Below, piece after piece: positions 47,201-56,580 of a stretch of 64,000 bases of DNA. Numbering within the stretch: position 1 is the stretch's first letter; the number at the start of each line of letters is the position of its first letter. Source of the DNA: Epiperipatus broadwayi (taxonomy: Eukaryota; Onychophora; Udeonychophora; Euonychophora; Peripatidae). A model generated the notes under the pieces. The model made no database searches. It was given only the letters and a program-made list of their open reading frames with translations, and was not told where the DNA came from. The position numbers were made by a program, and so were the translations under genes. Location of the stretch: contig JAQFVV010013077.1 in NCBI GenBank assembly GCA_028023455.1, positions 188,001-252,000 of the forward strand, in the 5' to 3' direction.

Positions 47201-47332
47201 TATAAGTACAGTATTATATAATGAACATACTAATAGCTCTTAACAAGCTTTTCTGAATATCCCTATTCCCAGCCAAGTTTCTAGCTCTGGCTGTCATCAG
47301 TGAGGCACTAGTATAGTATAAGTACAGTATTA
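47201..47332 (-). mobile_element. Minimal retrozyme-like element (100 bp) with 16-bp target duplication
   Basis: TATAAGTACAGTATTA is present at 47201-47216 and 47317-47332, perfectly matched. The 100-bp insert, read on the minus strand, goes from CTATACTAGTGCCTCA through a hammerhead core (47272-47300) to GATATTCAGAAAAGCTTGTT and AAGAGCTATTAGTATGTTCA. It is closely related to 58190-58310. It encodes nothing; ribozyme plus about 50 nt is the whole element. Confidence 0.85.
47272..47300 (-). ncRNA. Hammerhead ribozyme motif, subfamily B
   Basis: Minus strand: CTGATGA (47300-47294), stem II CAGCCAGAGCTA (AGC pairs with GCT, loop CAGA), GAAAC (47281-47277), TTGGC. Stem I pairs GCCTCA with TGGGA through a G-U. 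The cleavage triplet is GGC instead of GTC and the stem III palindrome is disrupted relative to ACCGGT at 58.25 kb, so this copy is probably weakened or inactive. The core itself is intact. Confidence 0.65.
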
Positions 47333-47492
47333 ATATCAAGTAATCCTTTACTCTCTTTTTTAGCATATAATTATCATTTTATCTTTGGATATAATCAATA
47401 AAATAATGGTGAAAGTAGTTAATTGTATTCAATATTGTTGTCTGTCTAATTTCAATAATTTTTAATCGGTCAATCAAAGTTTTCTTCTTGAG
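47333..47492. other. A+T-rich non-coding stretch
   Basis: No features recognised. Confidence 0.5.
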
Positions 47493-47835
47493 TTTTTTTT
47501 TCACCTTGGCAAGCTGGTTTCATTACTTTTATACTCTATAATTTATTGAGCACAAAATCAATATGTTATATATTGTACAAAAGAAACAAGTATAAAATAT
47601 AAGCTAATACATGTGTAAAAAAAATGATAATCAAGCAAGATGAATATGTTATATACATTAATGAATTCATAAGGACATATAGATTAATACAAATAGAATA
47701 AGGGATAATATAAATGTGTGATAATAACTCTGATATCTGGTACCATTGTCTACTGTTCAAACTAAGCAGTCCATCAATAACGGTGTGTATTTACCCAATC
47801 TGCCTGACAAATGACTCAGTTCAGCAGACTTGCAT

Positions 47836-48429
47836 TCATTGAATGTTCTTAATGAGATTCCATGTTTCATAAAATCTTGAGTTGGGAGTTAGCAGTTTGT
47901 CACGATTCTTCATTTTTTGTAGTTTCCTAATGGTAAAAGCCTCTTCATCGAAAGCATTGGTGTTGAATATTTTTCTGCGCCTTACAGTCCAAATTGCATA
48001 GTTTATGAATAATGACAATCTGATTGTGGCAATACATCTTGTTCTTATGCTGTCATTGAGCGATATGATTAAGTAATCATCAATGTTGAGGTTCTTGGCA
48101 ATTGTACTTCTTGTGATCCAGAGACCAGGGTATGAGCGTATTAGATGTTCAAATGTTTCTTCATGCCTATGACAGAGAGGCCAAATAGGATCAATTTTAA
48201 CAATGCCTCTCTTATATGCAAGAAACCAGTTGGTACTCACTGAATTGATGTTGATTTTGAGTACAAAATCCAGGTATTTAGGCTCCATGCTCCAGAAGCT
48301 GAAGAGAGTCATGAGTTTTTTATTGGGAATCCCCAACTTGGGACATATGTCGATGTTGAAAGGATGTATTAGTCTGTAGGCTTCCCATATCTTGATTCGT
48401 TTGTCAAATGTGTCATGGGTGATGACCAT
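47836..48429 (-). pseudogene. LINE family A ORF2: C-terminal domain
   Basis: 197 residues: IKIWEAYRLIHPFNIDICPK, LFSFWSMEPKYLDFVLKINI, the zinc-knuckle-like CPLCHRHEETFEHLIRSYPG (last Cys replaced by Tyr; written PLCHRHEETFEHLIRSY in frame after W), and NYAIWTVRRRKIFN before ETWNLIKNIQ and the stop. Aligns along its length with copies 1, 4 and 5. Confidence 0.8.
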
Positions 48430-48480
48430 GTATTTTTTAATCAGCTCAATTGATGAGTCTATGAAGTTCTTAGCTCTAGG

Positions 48481-49077
48481 TTATGGTCTATCAGTAGGAA
48501 TTACTGGCTCCAGAATCTGCTCATATCCAAAGGTTTTGATTATTATTGAGATAAAGTTGAAAGTTTTCTGTCCTGCAATAGCCTGGAGAGAATGCAGGGA
48601 CAAACCATTGTATTTCTTATGTTGTTGCATGAGCTTAATGCTAAATGCAGAAACTTTGCCTTTCCAGAATAATCTCACTGCAAGAGTGTTTACTTTTCTG
48701 ATAAATGTTTTGATAAGTTTGATGATTGGCACATAATAATTTATTTTGGCCATAATTTTCATATTCAATATGGCTACTTTCCCAGGTAGGGATAGATAGA
48801 CTTTGGATAATTTTTGGGTTAAGTTTTCCATTGATAATAGGATTTCATTATGTATGTCTTTTGACATTTGGGTATGTGTTTTGGCAAGAGCAAATCCTAG
48901 AAATTTTTGAGGCTCTGCTTTGAACTTAGATGTAGTTTTTTTCCCATTACTTGCAGATTTCAATGGATTTATTAAGAGACCAAATTTACTGGAATACCAT
49001 TCCAAGATAGAGTTAAGCTGAGTGAGAAAATTTGATGATGGGAGAAAAACAATGATATTGTCCATGTATGCAATCAC
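48481..49077 (-). pseudogene. LINE family A ORF2: RT motif C and thumb
   Basis: A 198-residue frame beginning MIAYMDNIIVFLPSSNFLTQ. The catalytic box is YMDN, so the second Asp is lost here; copies 1 and 3 keep MDD. Then FKAEPQKFLGFALAKTHTQM, SKVYLSLPGKVAILNMKIMA and LFWKGKVSAFSIKLMQQHKK, ending at VIPTDRP, where a stop interrupts the run into the C-terminal domain. Confidence 0.85.
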
Positions 49078-49134
49078 ATTGATCGTTTTAGCCAGTCTAG
49101 GTATATATATGCCAGGAAGCCGATTCTATAGCCT

Positions 49135-49981
49135 TCAATAGTGGATTGAGTAATAAACATAAGCACACTCAGGGGTGAGCCCTCCAGGTTTAAAATATGA
49201 TGACAACCTACCATTTAGGGATACAGTAATTTCTCTGTTGTCCAAAAGGTTTTGAATGATTTGAATTATGGAGTTTGGTATTTGATGTTCTTCAAGCAAG
49301 TGTAGAAGGGTGTTTATGTTGACAGAATCAAAAGCCACAGTGATGTCAAGTTGAACAGCAATGGCAGCTTGTTTCTACTTTGTCTGATGTGGTCCAGAAG
49401 AATTTTAATCTGTCCCATTGCCAGAACTGGATATGAATTCTTCTTGGCATATTGAAAAGGTGAAATATCTTTTAAAATCTTGTCTTGAATTTTTTCCTTA
49501 ATAACTGTTTCCAGAATTTTGATGAGTGGGGACTAGAGATGGGCAGATGTTGAGTATGGATTGGGTGTCCTCATGCTTCTTAAGAAAGGGAACTAGAGCA
49601 ATGGGATATAGGTGGGGTGTCGACCTTTTCTGCTGTGCCAAATAATCTGTCATTTTTAGCAGGATGGGAATGGTAAAATTACTCAGGTGATTAAGCAGAA
49701 ACAGGGGGATTCCATGTAATCTGGGGTGAGTTTTATCTGGCATGGGTTTGAAGTTTATCTTTGAAATCAGCCTCAGTTATTCCATGATTGATTGCAGACT
49801 TCAGTCTGACCCAGTCACAATAATGATGATTGGTTTTCTGGAGCCTCTGTTTAAAATGGCGGTATATCTCATTGATCATTGGTTCACTTACAAACGAGCT
49901 GTCACCAATCTTTAATATGGTGGGTGTAGGTGTTTTTTGATGGCTCCAAGTGCCCAGCAGAGATATCCCCTTGTCCAACAA
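49135..49981 (-). pseudogene. LINE family A ORF2: linker to RT fingers and palm
   Basis: Three short frames. 49981-49733 holds INHGITEADFKDKLQTHA; 49743-49498 holds HPRLHGIPLFLLNHLSNFTI and YPIALVPFLKKHEDTQSILN; 49338-49135 starts at motif A (VAFDSVNINTLLHLLEEH, with VQLDITVAFDSVN readable across the shift). Motif B is poorly preserved (GGLTPECAYVYY where GSPLSP-like is expected). Motif C continues in the next fragment. Confidence 0.8.
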
Positions 49982-51013
49982 TGTTGATATGCAAGAAAAT
50001 TCTGCGAATGCTTAATGGAGAAATAGTCAGCTATAACTTTTTGTTTGCTTTTATAGTGTAGCTTAAGAGCAATGACTTCAATGGAGTGGGAGGCTGCAGA
50101 AAAGGCTTTCATCCTATTACTGAGATCATCTAAATCCTTGAGAAGAACAAGGGGACCTTTTCGGTACTGAGTGTGATGATTGATCAGGGTTTGCAGAATG
50201 CCAATAAAAGCAAACCATGCTTCTTCAATGGGTTTATTAAGGATGTCTATCTTTTTAAAGTAGATATAGGATTCAGATGGTATCGCCTCAGTAATCGTGG
50301 ATTTAGTTAGTAACCAGATTGTATTGTTAGCAGTTGGCACAGCATTATTCAACGCTTCAATTTGTATGATCTGCGCAAGATGGTCTGAGAAGACTATATG
50401 TTCTAACTGGGCGGACAGAATAAAATGTATATCAGGAGTATAAAAGAATAGGTCAATCAATGATCTAAACTTTTTGGTGTAGTATGAGTAAGAGTTGGAA
50501 GGAAGGTGGCCATCACCACTCATTACTGATCTTTGTATTAGATGTATGTAGTTTCTATTAAATCTATCATAGATGTTAAAATCCCCAAGTATTAGAGTAG
50601 GCCAGCTATTACTAGCCATAATCATGTTTATAGTGTTGATTATATTGATTATGGTATGATTTGGATTTAGGTTTATTGTATGATTTGGATTTAGGTTTAT
50701 TGACAGATATTGGTATGTTACTGCAATAGCCACAATATTAGCATCCAAATACATATTTTTAAATGTGTTAGGGGGGAAATCTTTTATTTATCAATATTGC
50801 CACTCCCCCAGCAGCTGTAAGACTATTTGAGAACTGAACATATCCATGTGTACTAAGGTGTTGACTAATTCTGGGATCTGAATCATTATGAAGCTTCGTT
50901 TCTCCCATGAAGAATATGTGCAGAGAGTTTAATTTGACCCACTGCTCTATGGCACAAACTCTGTCCATGGAATTTATGCCTCTGATATTAACTCCAACAA
51001 ACTTATAATACAT
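49912..51013 (-). pseudogene. LINE family A ORF2: APE-type endonuclease and linker
   Basis: Two frames (51013-50768 and 50754-49912). The first opens MYYKFVGVNIRGINSMDRVC with FMGETKL (the metal-binding Glu of APE nucleases). The second contains WPTLILGDFN and, later, IVFSDHLAQI (the SDH motif), in the usual order. A 24-bp tandem duplication encodes NLNPNHTI twice near residue 25 of the second frame. The domain nicks target DNA to prime reverse transcription. One frameshift near 50760 and several downstream make the copy non-functional. The linker ends with FLAYQHCWTRGYLCWALGAI. Confidence 0.85.
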
Positions 51014-51771
51014 AGATAGATGGATTATTATTCCAAATTCTACCGCAGAAAGGTATGTTCAGTTTGGCACAATCAATTAGATATGTATGTACTATGCTAA
51101 CTGTCAGGGGCAGAGTCTTTTGATGATGTGTCAGTGATATCTTCACTTGGGGAAATAAGCATTGTGCTGCCTTGCCAGACATCTTCAGCAGACTGATGCA
51201 GTCCATCAGAGATATTCTACCAGTATAGTCATTGTTATTCGTCTTTGCTTTCATTTGGTTTTATTGTGTTATCAATGTTTTTCTTTTTGATGATGGGTAT
51301 ATTTGTCTTATTATTAGTGGATGTGTATCTGTTCTTTTTTCCTAGGGAGTTTTCGTCCTCAGAACTGGATTGGTGGACAATAGTTGACTTTCTTTTCTTG
51401 GTGCTTATTTTATCTAGCATTATATCCATTGGAGCTTCATATTCAGAACTGTTAACAGACTGAGATTCAACAGTGAGATCCGGGTTTGTTTTTAACTGTC
51501 GGTTCTTATTTCTAGTGGATCTAGGAGTCACCGAGATGTTCATATTTCTATTAGATGGATCTTTATTCATTTTTTGTTTACGAGTAGTCATATTTTCTCT
51601 TCTTTGTAAGATGGTAGGGCTTTGTAGGATATGCTTAGTTGTGTCCTCTTTCTCTGAATTGGACTGTATGTCTTCACCAAGTAATTGGCTCTTGTCATTT
51701 ATTTGTGACTCTTGTAGTTTGCTTGTATTATTTAATTCTAATGAATATGTTAATGTATCATCAAGAATCAC
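51003..51771 (-). pseudogene. LINE family A ORF1
   Basis: 178 residues, hydrophilic and rich in Ser, Asn, Lys and Thr (for example SSEDENSLGKKNRYTSTNNK), ending KPNESKDE. At the stop, a second frame (MKAKTNNNDYTGRISLMDCI, 83 residues) overlaps in +1 and runs to 51003, where it overlaps the first codons of ORF2 by 11 nt. The two frames are probably one ORF1 split by a single indel; a natural +1 shift cannot be excluded. No zinc knuckle or RRM was recognised. In LINEs ORF1 proteins coat the RNA; here the role is inferred only from position. Confidence 0.7.
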
Positions 51772-51840
51772 TGATTGATTTGACTCAAAAGATTGTACAG
51801 CTGTGGTAGATGATTGGTGTTTATACTTTTATTATAATTT

Positions 51841-52127
51841 GTTAAACTAAAATGTCAAATGATGTCACAAATAATTACTACAGTATAAAAAAAATCTTTC
51901 TAAAGTTGAAAAGTTACAAAAAAAAAAAAAAACATTATTGCCAAGTATTCTATTATAATGTTGTGAATATATGTGTTGGGGGGGGGGGGGGGACTGACAT
52001 TTTTATATTTTGATTTTAAAAAAAAAAAACTGCAACTTGTAGAATGTTTGTTAAAACAAAATTAAAAAATCACAGGAAAATAAGTGAAACACAGGCTTAT
52101 TATATACATGTGTCTATATATATGTAA
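51841..52127. other. A+T-rich stretch with a 15-G run
   Basis: G run 51978-51992, the longest in the window. No other feature. Confidence 0.5.
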
Positions 52128-52317
52128 AATATAGGGTATATGAGCACAGACTTTCACATGACCCACCACTCTCCACTCTATCTAATACCACTCATACACT
52201 TAAACACATATATGTTATTTATCTTTTCAACATATATGTGTTTAAGTGTATCCGTGGTATTAGATAGAGTGGAGAGTGGTGGGTCATGTGAAAGTCTGTG
52301 CTCATATACCCTATATT
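52128..52317. repeat. Palindromic hairpin element, arms about 83 bp
   Basis: AATATAGGGTATATGAGCAC, AGACTTTCACATGACCCACC, ACTCTCCACTCTATCTAATA and TTAAACACATATATG pair almost perfectly with the following arm (CATATATGTGTTTAAGTGTA to CATATACCCTATATT). The loop is about 18 bp. TATAGGG termini with a possible TA duplication suggest a Tc1/mariner-type MITE, but the CACATGACCC block also links it to the retrozyme-related inserts. Single-arm relatives: 1849-1915 and 60310-60390. Confidence 0.85.
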
Positions 52318-52931
52318 AGGAAAATAAGCTTGTGGAAATTCTATAATTTGTAAAATGAATGTGATTGGGGGGGGGGTGCTCTTAATTAAAACCTTTTGTT
52401 TTAAATGCATTGTATTAGGAATATTAATTTTTTTTAAAAAATCAAAACTAAATTAATACAAAAAAAAGGTTTTAATCTAAAAAAAAAAGTTTATTATGAT
52501 GTATAATGACCCCCCCCACCCGCATTGGACTAAATAATTAAACAAATTTTGTAGTAAATACTATGGAATTATTACAGTTCCAAAGCACATCAATCATATT
52601 TTTATAACTATTCAGTTTTAGTTGCTTCAAGATATAACTAATATAATATATACTTATTTATAATTATTAATACTGTAGTAAGTATTATTAAGCTAGACAT
52701 GGAAGTCTTTTTCATCAACTTGCATGGATCTTTCTGCTTAATAAAATATACCAAGTATGTTTCTATTATTGTTGAGGAATTGTTTATTTTTAATATTAAA
52801 ATAGCAAGGATTTTATTCCCCCCATTTATTACTGGGATAAAAATTGAGACACTTCATTTGTAAAATGACATTAAAACATCAAGATATTAATTTGCATTTG
52901 CTTTCCGATTAAAAAAAAAAGAAAATAAGCC
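52318..52931. other. A+T-rich non-coding stretch
   Basis: A 10-G run at 52367-52376 and an 8-C run at 52510-52517. No gene. Confidence 0.5.
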
Positions 52932-53128
52932 TTTCATAAAATCATCATCAACCATTATCAATCCACTGCAGGATGGTCTCTCCAAGTTCAATCCAACTTC
53001 TCCGATCTTTAGCTTCTCTTCTCCACAACACCCCTGCACACTTTCTTATTTCAACCATCTATCTCACATGTGGTCTCTTTCTGGGTCTTTTACAATTTCT
53101 TAGACTCCAGTTTAAGATTTCATAAAAT
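52932..53128 (-). mobile_element. RTE-like LINE 3' end (175 bp) with 11-bp target duplication
   Basis: TTTCATAAAAT flanks (52932-52942, 53118-53128). The insert on the minus strand matches 15875-16045 of family B: TTGTAAAAGACCCAGAAAGA, CCACATGTGAGATAGATGG, GAAGCTAAAGATCGGAGAAG, then CAGTGGATTGATAATGGTTG and a GATGAT tail. A severely 5'-truncated insertion, younger than the 44-kb copy. Confidence 0.9.
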
Positions 53129-53330
53129 GTATACAACTAAAAATACATATTTTGTAAAATTTGCACAGATGTAGATAGCTAGAATTTTCATGTAATTTTT
53201 GACACCATGACAATAAAAATATTTTTAAATAAGACCTATTTCAATAATAAATATTTACTTTTATGGATTATTTTACTTATTGCATTTATTTAACACCCTT
53301 AATTCTATCAATAAACATATGTAATAAAGG

Positions 53331-53580
53331 GCATATAACAACTTTATCGCGTGGTGGTGCATAAAAAGTTTGAGGTACAGAATCAATTCTGACACTTCCT
53401 GATCCAAAGTTGGATGCTCTATCAACTACACCAAACTGTGCAGGCAAAAAAATGCTAACAGCTTTATTGCTTGAGAGTTCATAAGAAGTTTGACTACCAA
53501 AACAGCAAAAGCCAGAATTGATCCTGGAACCTCCCAATCCTACGCTGGCGCTCTACCAACTGCGCCAAACTGTGTAGGGT
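53331..53580 (-). mobile_element. Tandem pair of tRNA-derived SINE 2 copies
   Basis: Two head-to-tail minus-strand copies (53444-53580 and 53331-53443). The first, better preserved, reads CACAGTTTGGCGCAGTTGGT, AGAGCGCCAGCGTAGGATTG, B box CCAGGATCAATTCTGGC, tail TCAAACTTCTTATGAACTCT and CAAGCAATAAAGC. It shows the tRNA ancestry most clearly. The second is more diverged. An ORF of 83 codons across them is fortuitous. Confidence 0.8.
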
Positions 53581-53692
53581 ATGGAATAATTTTGCTTGTC
53601 AAAATATAAATTATTTTCATGCTTTTAGTTAATGCTCTTTTTGTCGGAAATGAATTATTTTGAGGAATATAAATTATTTTTAAATATATTAT

Positions 53693-53945
53693 GGTCCTAT
53701 ATGTGCGAGATCAGAGTGACTTAAGATCAAGATGGATATAACAGTAATATTGGTATCAACAAGGGCTAATGGGTATTTCCATCATTGGATTTTCAAATGG
53801 ATAACTGAGGAGGGTGGAGAAGATTGAAGCTTCTCCATTAAAGTTTGAAAGATTGCTATCTTAATATAAAATGAGCACTGATTGTATATATGTGTGGAAG
53901 ATGGTGATCTGGACCAATTGATCATGTGTATCAGTATATTCAATA
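53693..53945 (+). repeat. Repeat shared with 60018-60262 (LINE D 3' tail)
   Basis: GGTCCTATATGTGCGAGATC, AGAGTGACTTAAGATCAAG, TTGCTATCTTAATATAAAAT and GATCTGGACCAATTGATCAT align in order with the sequence downstream of the LINE D remnant at 59.6-59.9 kb. It is best read as a 3' untranslated tail inserted without its coding part. Confidence 0.6.
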
Positions 53946-54213
53946 CTAAATATGCACATTTAAATTTATGGATTAATTTATTTGTTGCATTTACTTAACA
54001 TACTCACTGTCATCAACTTAATTTGTTATAGAATACTTTTTTGTATTGCTTTGCTAGCTAAAAAGCTGCCAAATAAATTACATAAATTTTATAGCTGCCT
54101 ACATTTTATGATATATACATTTTTGTCTGCACCTATGTCCATTTTCCATTTTTCTTACCCAAAAGTACATGCAATATCATGAAGTTTAAGTATCATTTCA
54201 CAAATGGAGTCCT

Positions 54214-54331
54214 CTCTCGGTTGTTTTTTTTTTTTTTCATGTGTCAAAACATGGGCCGGGAAGCGAAGCCGCAAACCCGGGACAACTGCTTGTAAGGCAG
54301 ACCACTCGGCCACCAACGCTCTTAGTTGTTT
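54214..54331 (-). mobile_element. tRNA-derived SINE 1, minus strand
   Basis: The insert 54227-54318 sits between CTCTCGGTTGTTT (54214-54226) and CTCTTAGTTGTTT (54319-54331), two mismatches. On the minus strand: GCGTTGGTGGCCGAGTGGTC, TGCCTTACAAGCAGTTGTCC, B box GGCTTCGCTTCCC, GGCCCATGTTTTGACACATG and an A tail. Confidence 0.85.
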
Positions 54332-54931
54332 CAATGGTTAATGGAAAAAATTCTTTGCTACTTTAAAAACATTAAGGGCAAACAATCCATTGCTATTTTT
54401 AAAACATTTAAGAATTCAATTCTCATTTTTGAAGTTATTAATAATCAAACATTTATTAATTTTATTGTTGCGGTATAATAAAATACATTTGTCATTAAAA
54501 TTCTTTTGCCTTTTTTTTTTTTTTTTTACTAAAATATATATATACATTTATACTTTTTTTTTGTAATTACATGTCAGATTATTTCCATCATCTAGTATTA
54601 ATTGTTAGAAGTTTTTAGAAAAATTCAAACTTTATTTAAACTTTCCAAATACCTTCAGCTGTTAGTAATAGCACACAGATTAGTACATTAGACAATGTTT
54701 CAAGTGGGTATTCCCCTTCCTACATCAGATATTTTTGGCCTGACCAGTGACACTACTAACATGAGAATTGAACCAGGAAACATCAGAATTGTGGATAATG
54801 AATTTAAACTCTAGCATCATCTTAAATTTGATATTCATGACTGTAATGGTCCCTAGTTCATTTCTCGTGCTAATATTACCATTGATCGGGTCATGACACC
54901 TGAAAAAGAGAAATATCACTAAAAATGTTGG
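54332..54931. other. A+T-rich non-coding stretch
   Basis: No features recognised. Confidence 0.5.
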
Positions 54932-55278
54932 ATGATATACCAACTAAACATCACATGATCACCATCTCTTATGCTTTCACATAACTGTTATCAAAAACAG
55001 GCAAAACTCTCCATACAGTAGTGCCACTCAGTGCCAGCCAGAGTAATCAATGGATGCCAGAAGGCTTGTGCATAAAATCCTAAGATCTAGGTGCAGTGCT
55101 CTCAGATCCAAGGCTCCTCACTGATGAAGGCCACAAGCCAGAAACTAGTCTGGGGATATTGGATGAGTAGGCACTAGATGGGGATTTTATGCACAAACCT
55201 TCTGGCATCCATTGATTACTCTGGCTGGCATTGAGTGGCACTACTGTATGGAGAGTTTGCCTCTTATGATATACCAAC
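54932..55278 (+). mobile_element. Retrozyme-like hairpin element with hammerhead ribozyme and 13-bp target duplication
   Basis: The insert 54945-55265 is bounded by ATGATATACCAAC (54932-54944, 55266-55278). It starts TAAACATCACATGATCACCA. The left arm 54998-55080 (GGCAAAACTCTCCATACAGT, GCCAGCCAGAGTAATCAATG, GCCAGAAGGCTTGTGCATAA) is the reverse complement of the right arm (TTATGCACAAACCTTCTGGC to CTGTATGGAGAGTTTGCC, about 55186-55262). The central 100 nt hold the ribozyme. The transcript would be a rod with a hammerhead at its tip. Non-coding. Family members: 2641, 28557, 30780, 55562, 56382. Confidence 0.85.
55106..55164 (+). ncRNA. Hammerhead ribozyme (type I layout), subfamily A
   Basis: Core CTGATGA (55121-55127), stem II AGGCCACAAGCCA (GGC pairs with GCC, loop CACAA), GAAAC (55141-55145), TAGTC, predicted cut after C55150. 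Stem I: TCCTCA (55115-55120) pairs with TGGGGA (55151-55156, one G-U), then a 5x4 internal loop, then ATCC with GGAT. Stem III would be only ACTAGT, which is self-complementary, as in the minimal hammerheads of Penelope-like elements and retrozymes that act as dimers. The stem II closing pair is A-A rather than G-C, which may lower activity. Motif assignment is from sequence; activity is not shown. Confidence 0.75.
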
Positions 55279-55548
55279 CTGTGTGATAGTACTAAATTTC
55301 GAATGTATTTGGGAAATTTAAATAGTGTAAAGTTTGGAATTTTTCTAAAAACATTTAACAATTAATATTAGATGATTAACCCAACATATAATTACTACTA
55401 AAATGCAATCATCATAGAATTTAAAACAAATATTTTACTTTTGCATACATTTTTTCAGGGTTCTCCTATGTGATGCTATCTGGAAGGCATATTATAAAAT
55501 TCAGATAGAACATAACTATTATAATATCCAAAATTATCTCATCCTAGC

Positions 55549-56015
55549 AACTATGACCTAATAAACATCACATAATCACCATTTCCTATGTTTGCTCATA
55601 ACTGTTATTAAAACAGGCAAAACTTTCAGTGGTGGTTATGGTTATTAAAAAACCAAAGACACCAAAATGTGTGGGTACTGAACTGAGTTCAGACCTATAT
55701 GACTATATAAGCTAATGAGCTTGGATTGAAAATATTATGATGTTTTCAATTTAAGTCTCATAGTTTTGTAGTTAAGTAGAAATGAAAGGTGGCTGCTGGA
55801 GGTTTGCATTATATTCTAAGATCTAGATGCAGTGCTCTCAGATCCAAGGCTCCTCACTGACAAAGTCCATAAGCCGAAACTAGTCTAGGGATATTGGATG
55901 AGTAGGCACTAGACGGGGATTTTATGCACAAGCCTTCTGGCATCCATTGATTACTCTGGCTTGCGCTGAGTGGCAATACATATAGAGAGTTTTGTCTGTT
56001 TTAACTATGACCTAA
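55549..56015 (+). mobile_element. Retrozyme-like element, long form (441 bp) with 13-bp target duplication
   Basis: AACTATGACCTAA at 55549-55561 and 56003-56015. The insert begins TAAACATCACATAATCACCA, has the mid section CCAAAGACACCAAAATGTGT shared with the 28557-29076 copy, a decayed hammerhead (55857-55885) and ends in the inverted block CATCCATTGATTACTCTGGC. Non-coding. Confidence 0.85.
55857..55885 (+). ncRNA. Hammerhead ribozyme remnant
   Basis: CTGACAA, AGTCCATAAGCC, GAAAC, TAGTC. U7 and G8 of the core are changed, so it is almost certainly inactive. The palindrome ACTAGT is kept. Confidence 0.55.
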
Positions 56016-56381
56016 ACACGTCTAAATCAATTTATTTATTTATTTGTATTAAATTTTATATAATATTTTATATTTTAAAAAATGTTAAAATTTAAAAATA
56101 ATTAATTCTTAAGTTGAAATTTGATAATTCAAATAAATATGTTAATATTTAAATATGCACTTTATTAATTTACTGTAATTACATTATTCGTTCAATATTT
56201 TAAAGTTGTTATGATTCTATATAACATTCACAAAAAATAAATGTAATTAAGCTAATATTTCAATATCACTTTCTAAATAGAACAAAAGAATTTTTTCATA
56301 ATTGGTAGTTTCCGTCCATATAGCGATGCGAATATTGATAATAATCTTTTGATACACCCATGCCGAGTTTGCAATACACAG
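56016..56381. other. A+T-rich non-coding stretch
   Basis: No features recognised. Confidence 0.5.
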
Positions 56382-56580
56382 AGGCAAAACTCTCCATACA
56401 GTAGTGCAATCTAGTGCAAGCCAGAGTAATCAATGGATGCAGGAAGGTTTGTGCATAAAATCCCTATCTAGTGCCTACTTATCCAATATCCCCAGACTAG
56501 TTTCTAGCTTGTGGAGTGAGGATCCTTGCCTCTATGAAAAACAGCTTGTGCAAGCATAAAGAATGGTTATCGTGAGATAC
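56382..56580 (-). mobile_element. Retrozyme-family copy with deleted ribozyme core
   Basis: AGGCAAAACTCTCCATACAG, TGCAAGCCAGAGTAATCAAT and AGTGCCTACTTATCCAATAT match subfamily A. On the minus strand the ribozyme reads TCACT, then CCACAAGCTAGAAACTAGTC: the CTGATGA core is largely deleted. It ends GCAAGCATAAAGAATGGTTA. No clear target duplication. Confidence 0.7.

Larger units (their letters stand above)
47493..51840 (-). mobile_element. LINE family A, near full-length copy 2
   Basis: A minus-strand non-LTR retrotransposon of about 4.3 kb. Order: ORF1 (51771-51003), ORF2 endonuclease (51013 to about 50330), linker, RT, C-terminal domain (to 47836), then a 3' UTR with an AATAAA signal and an A run (T run 47493-47501 on the plus strand). 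The 5' boundary is estimated. ORF2 is broken into six frames. Confidence 0.85.
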
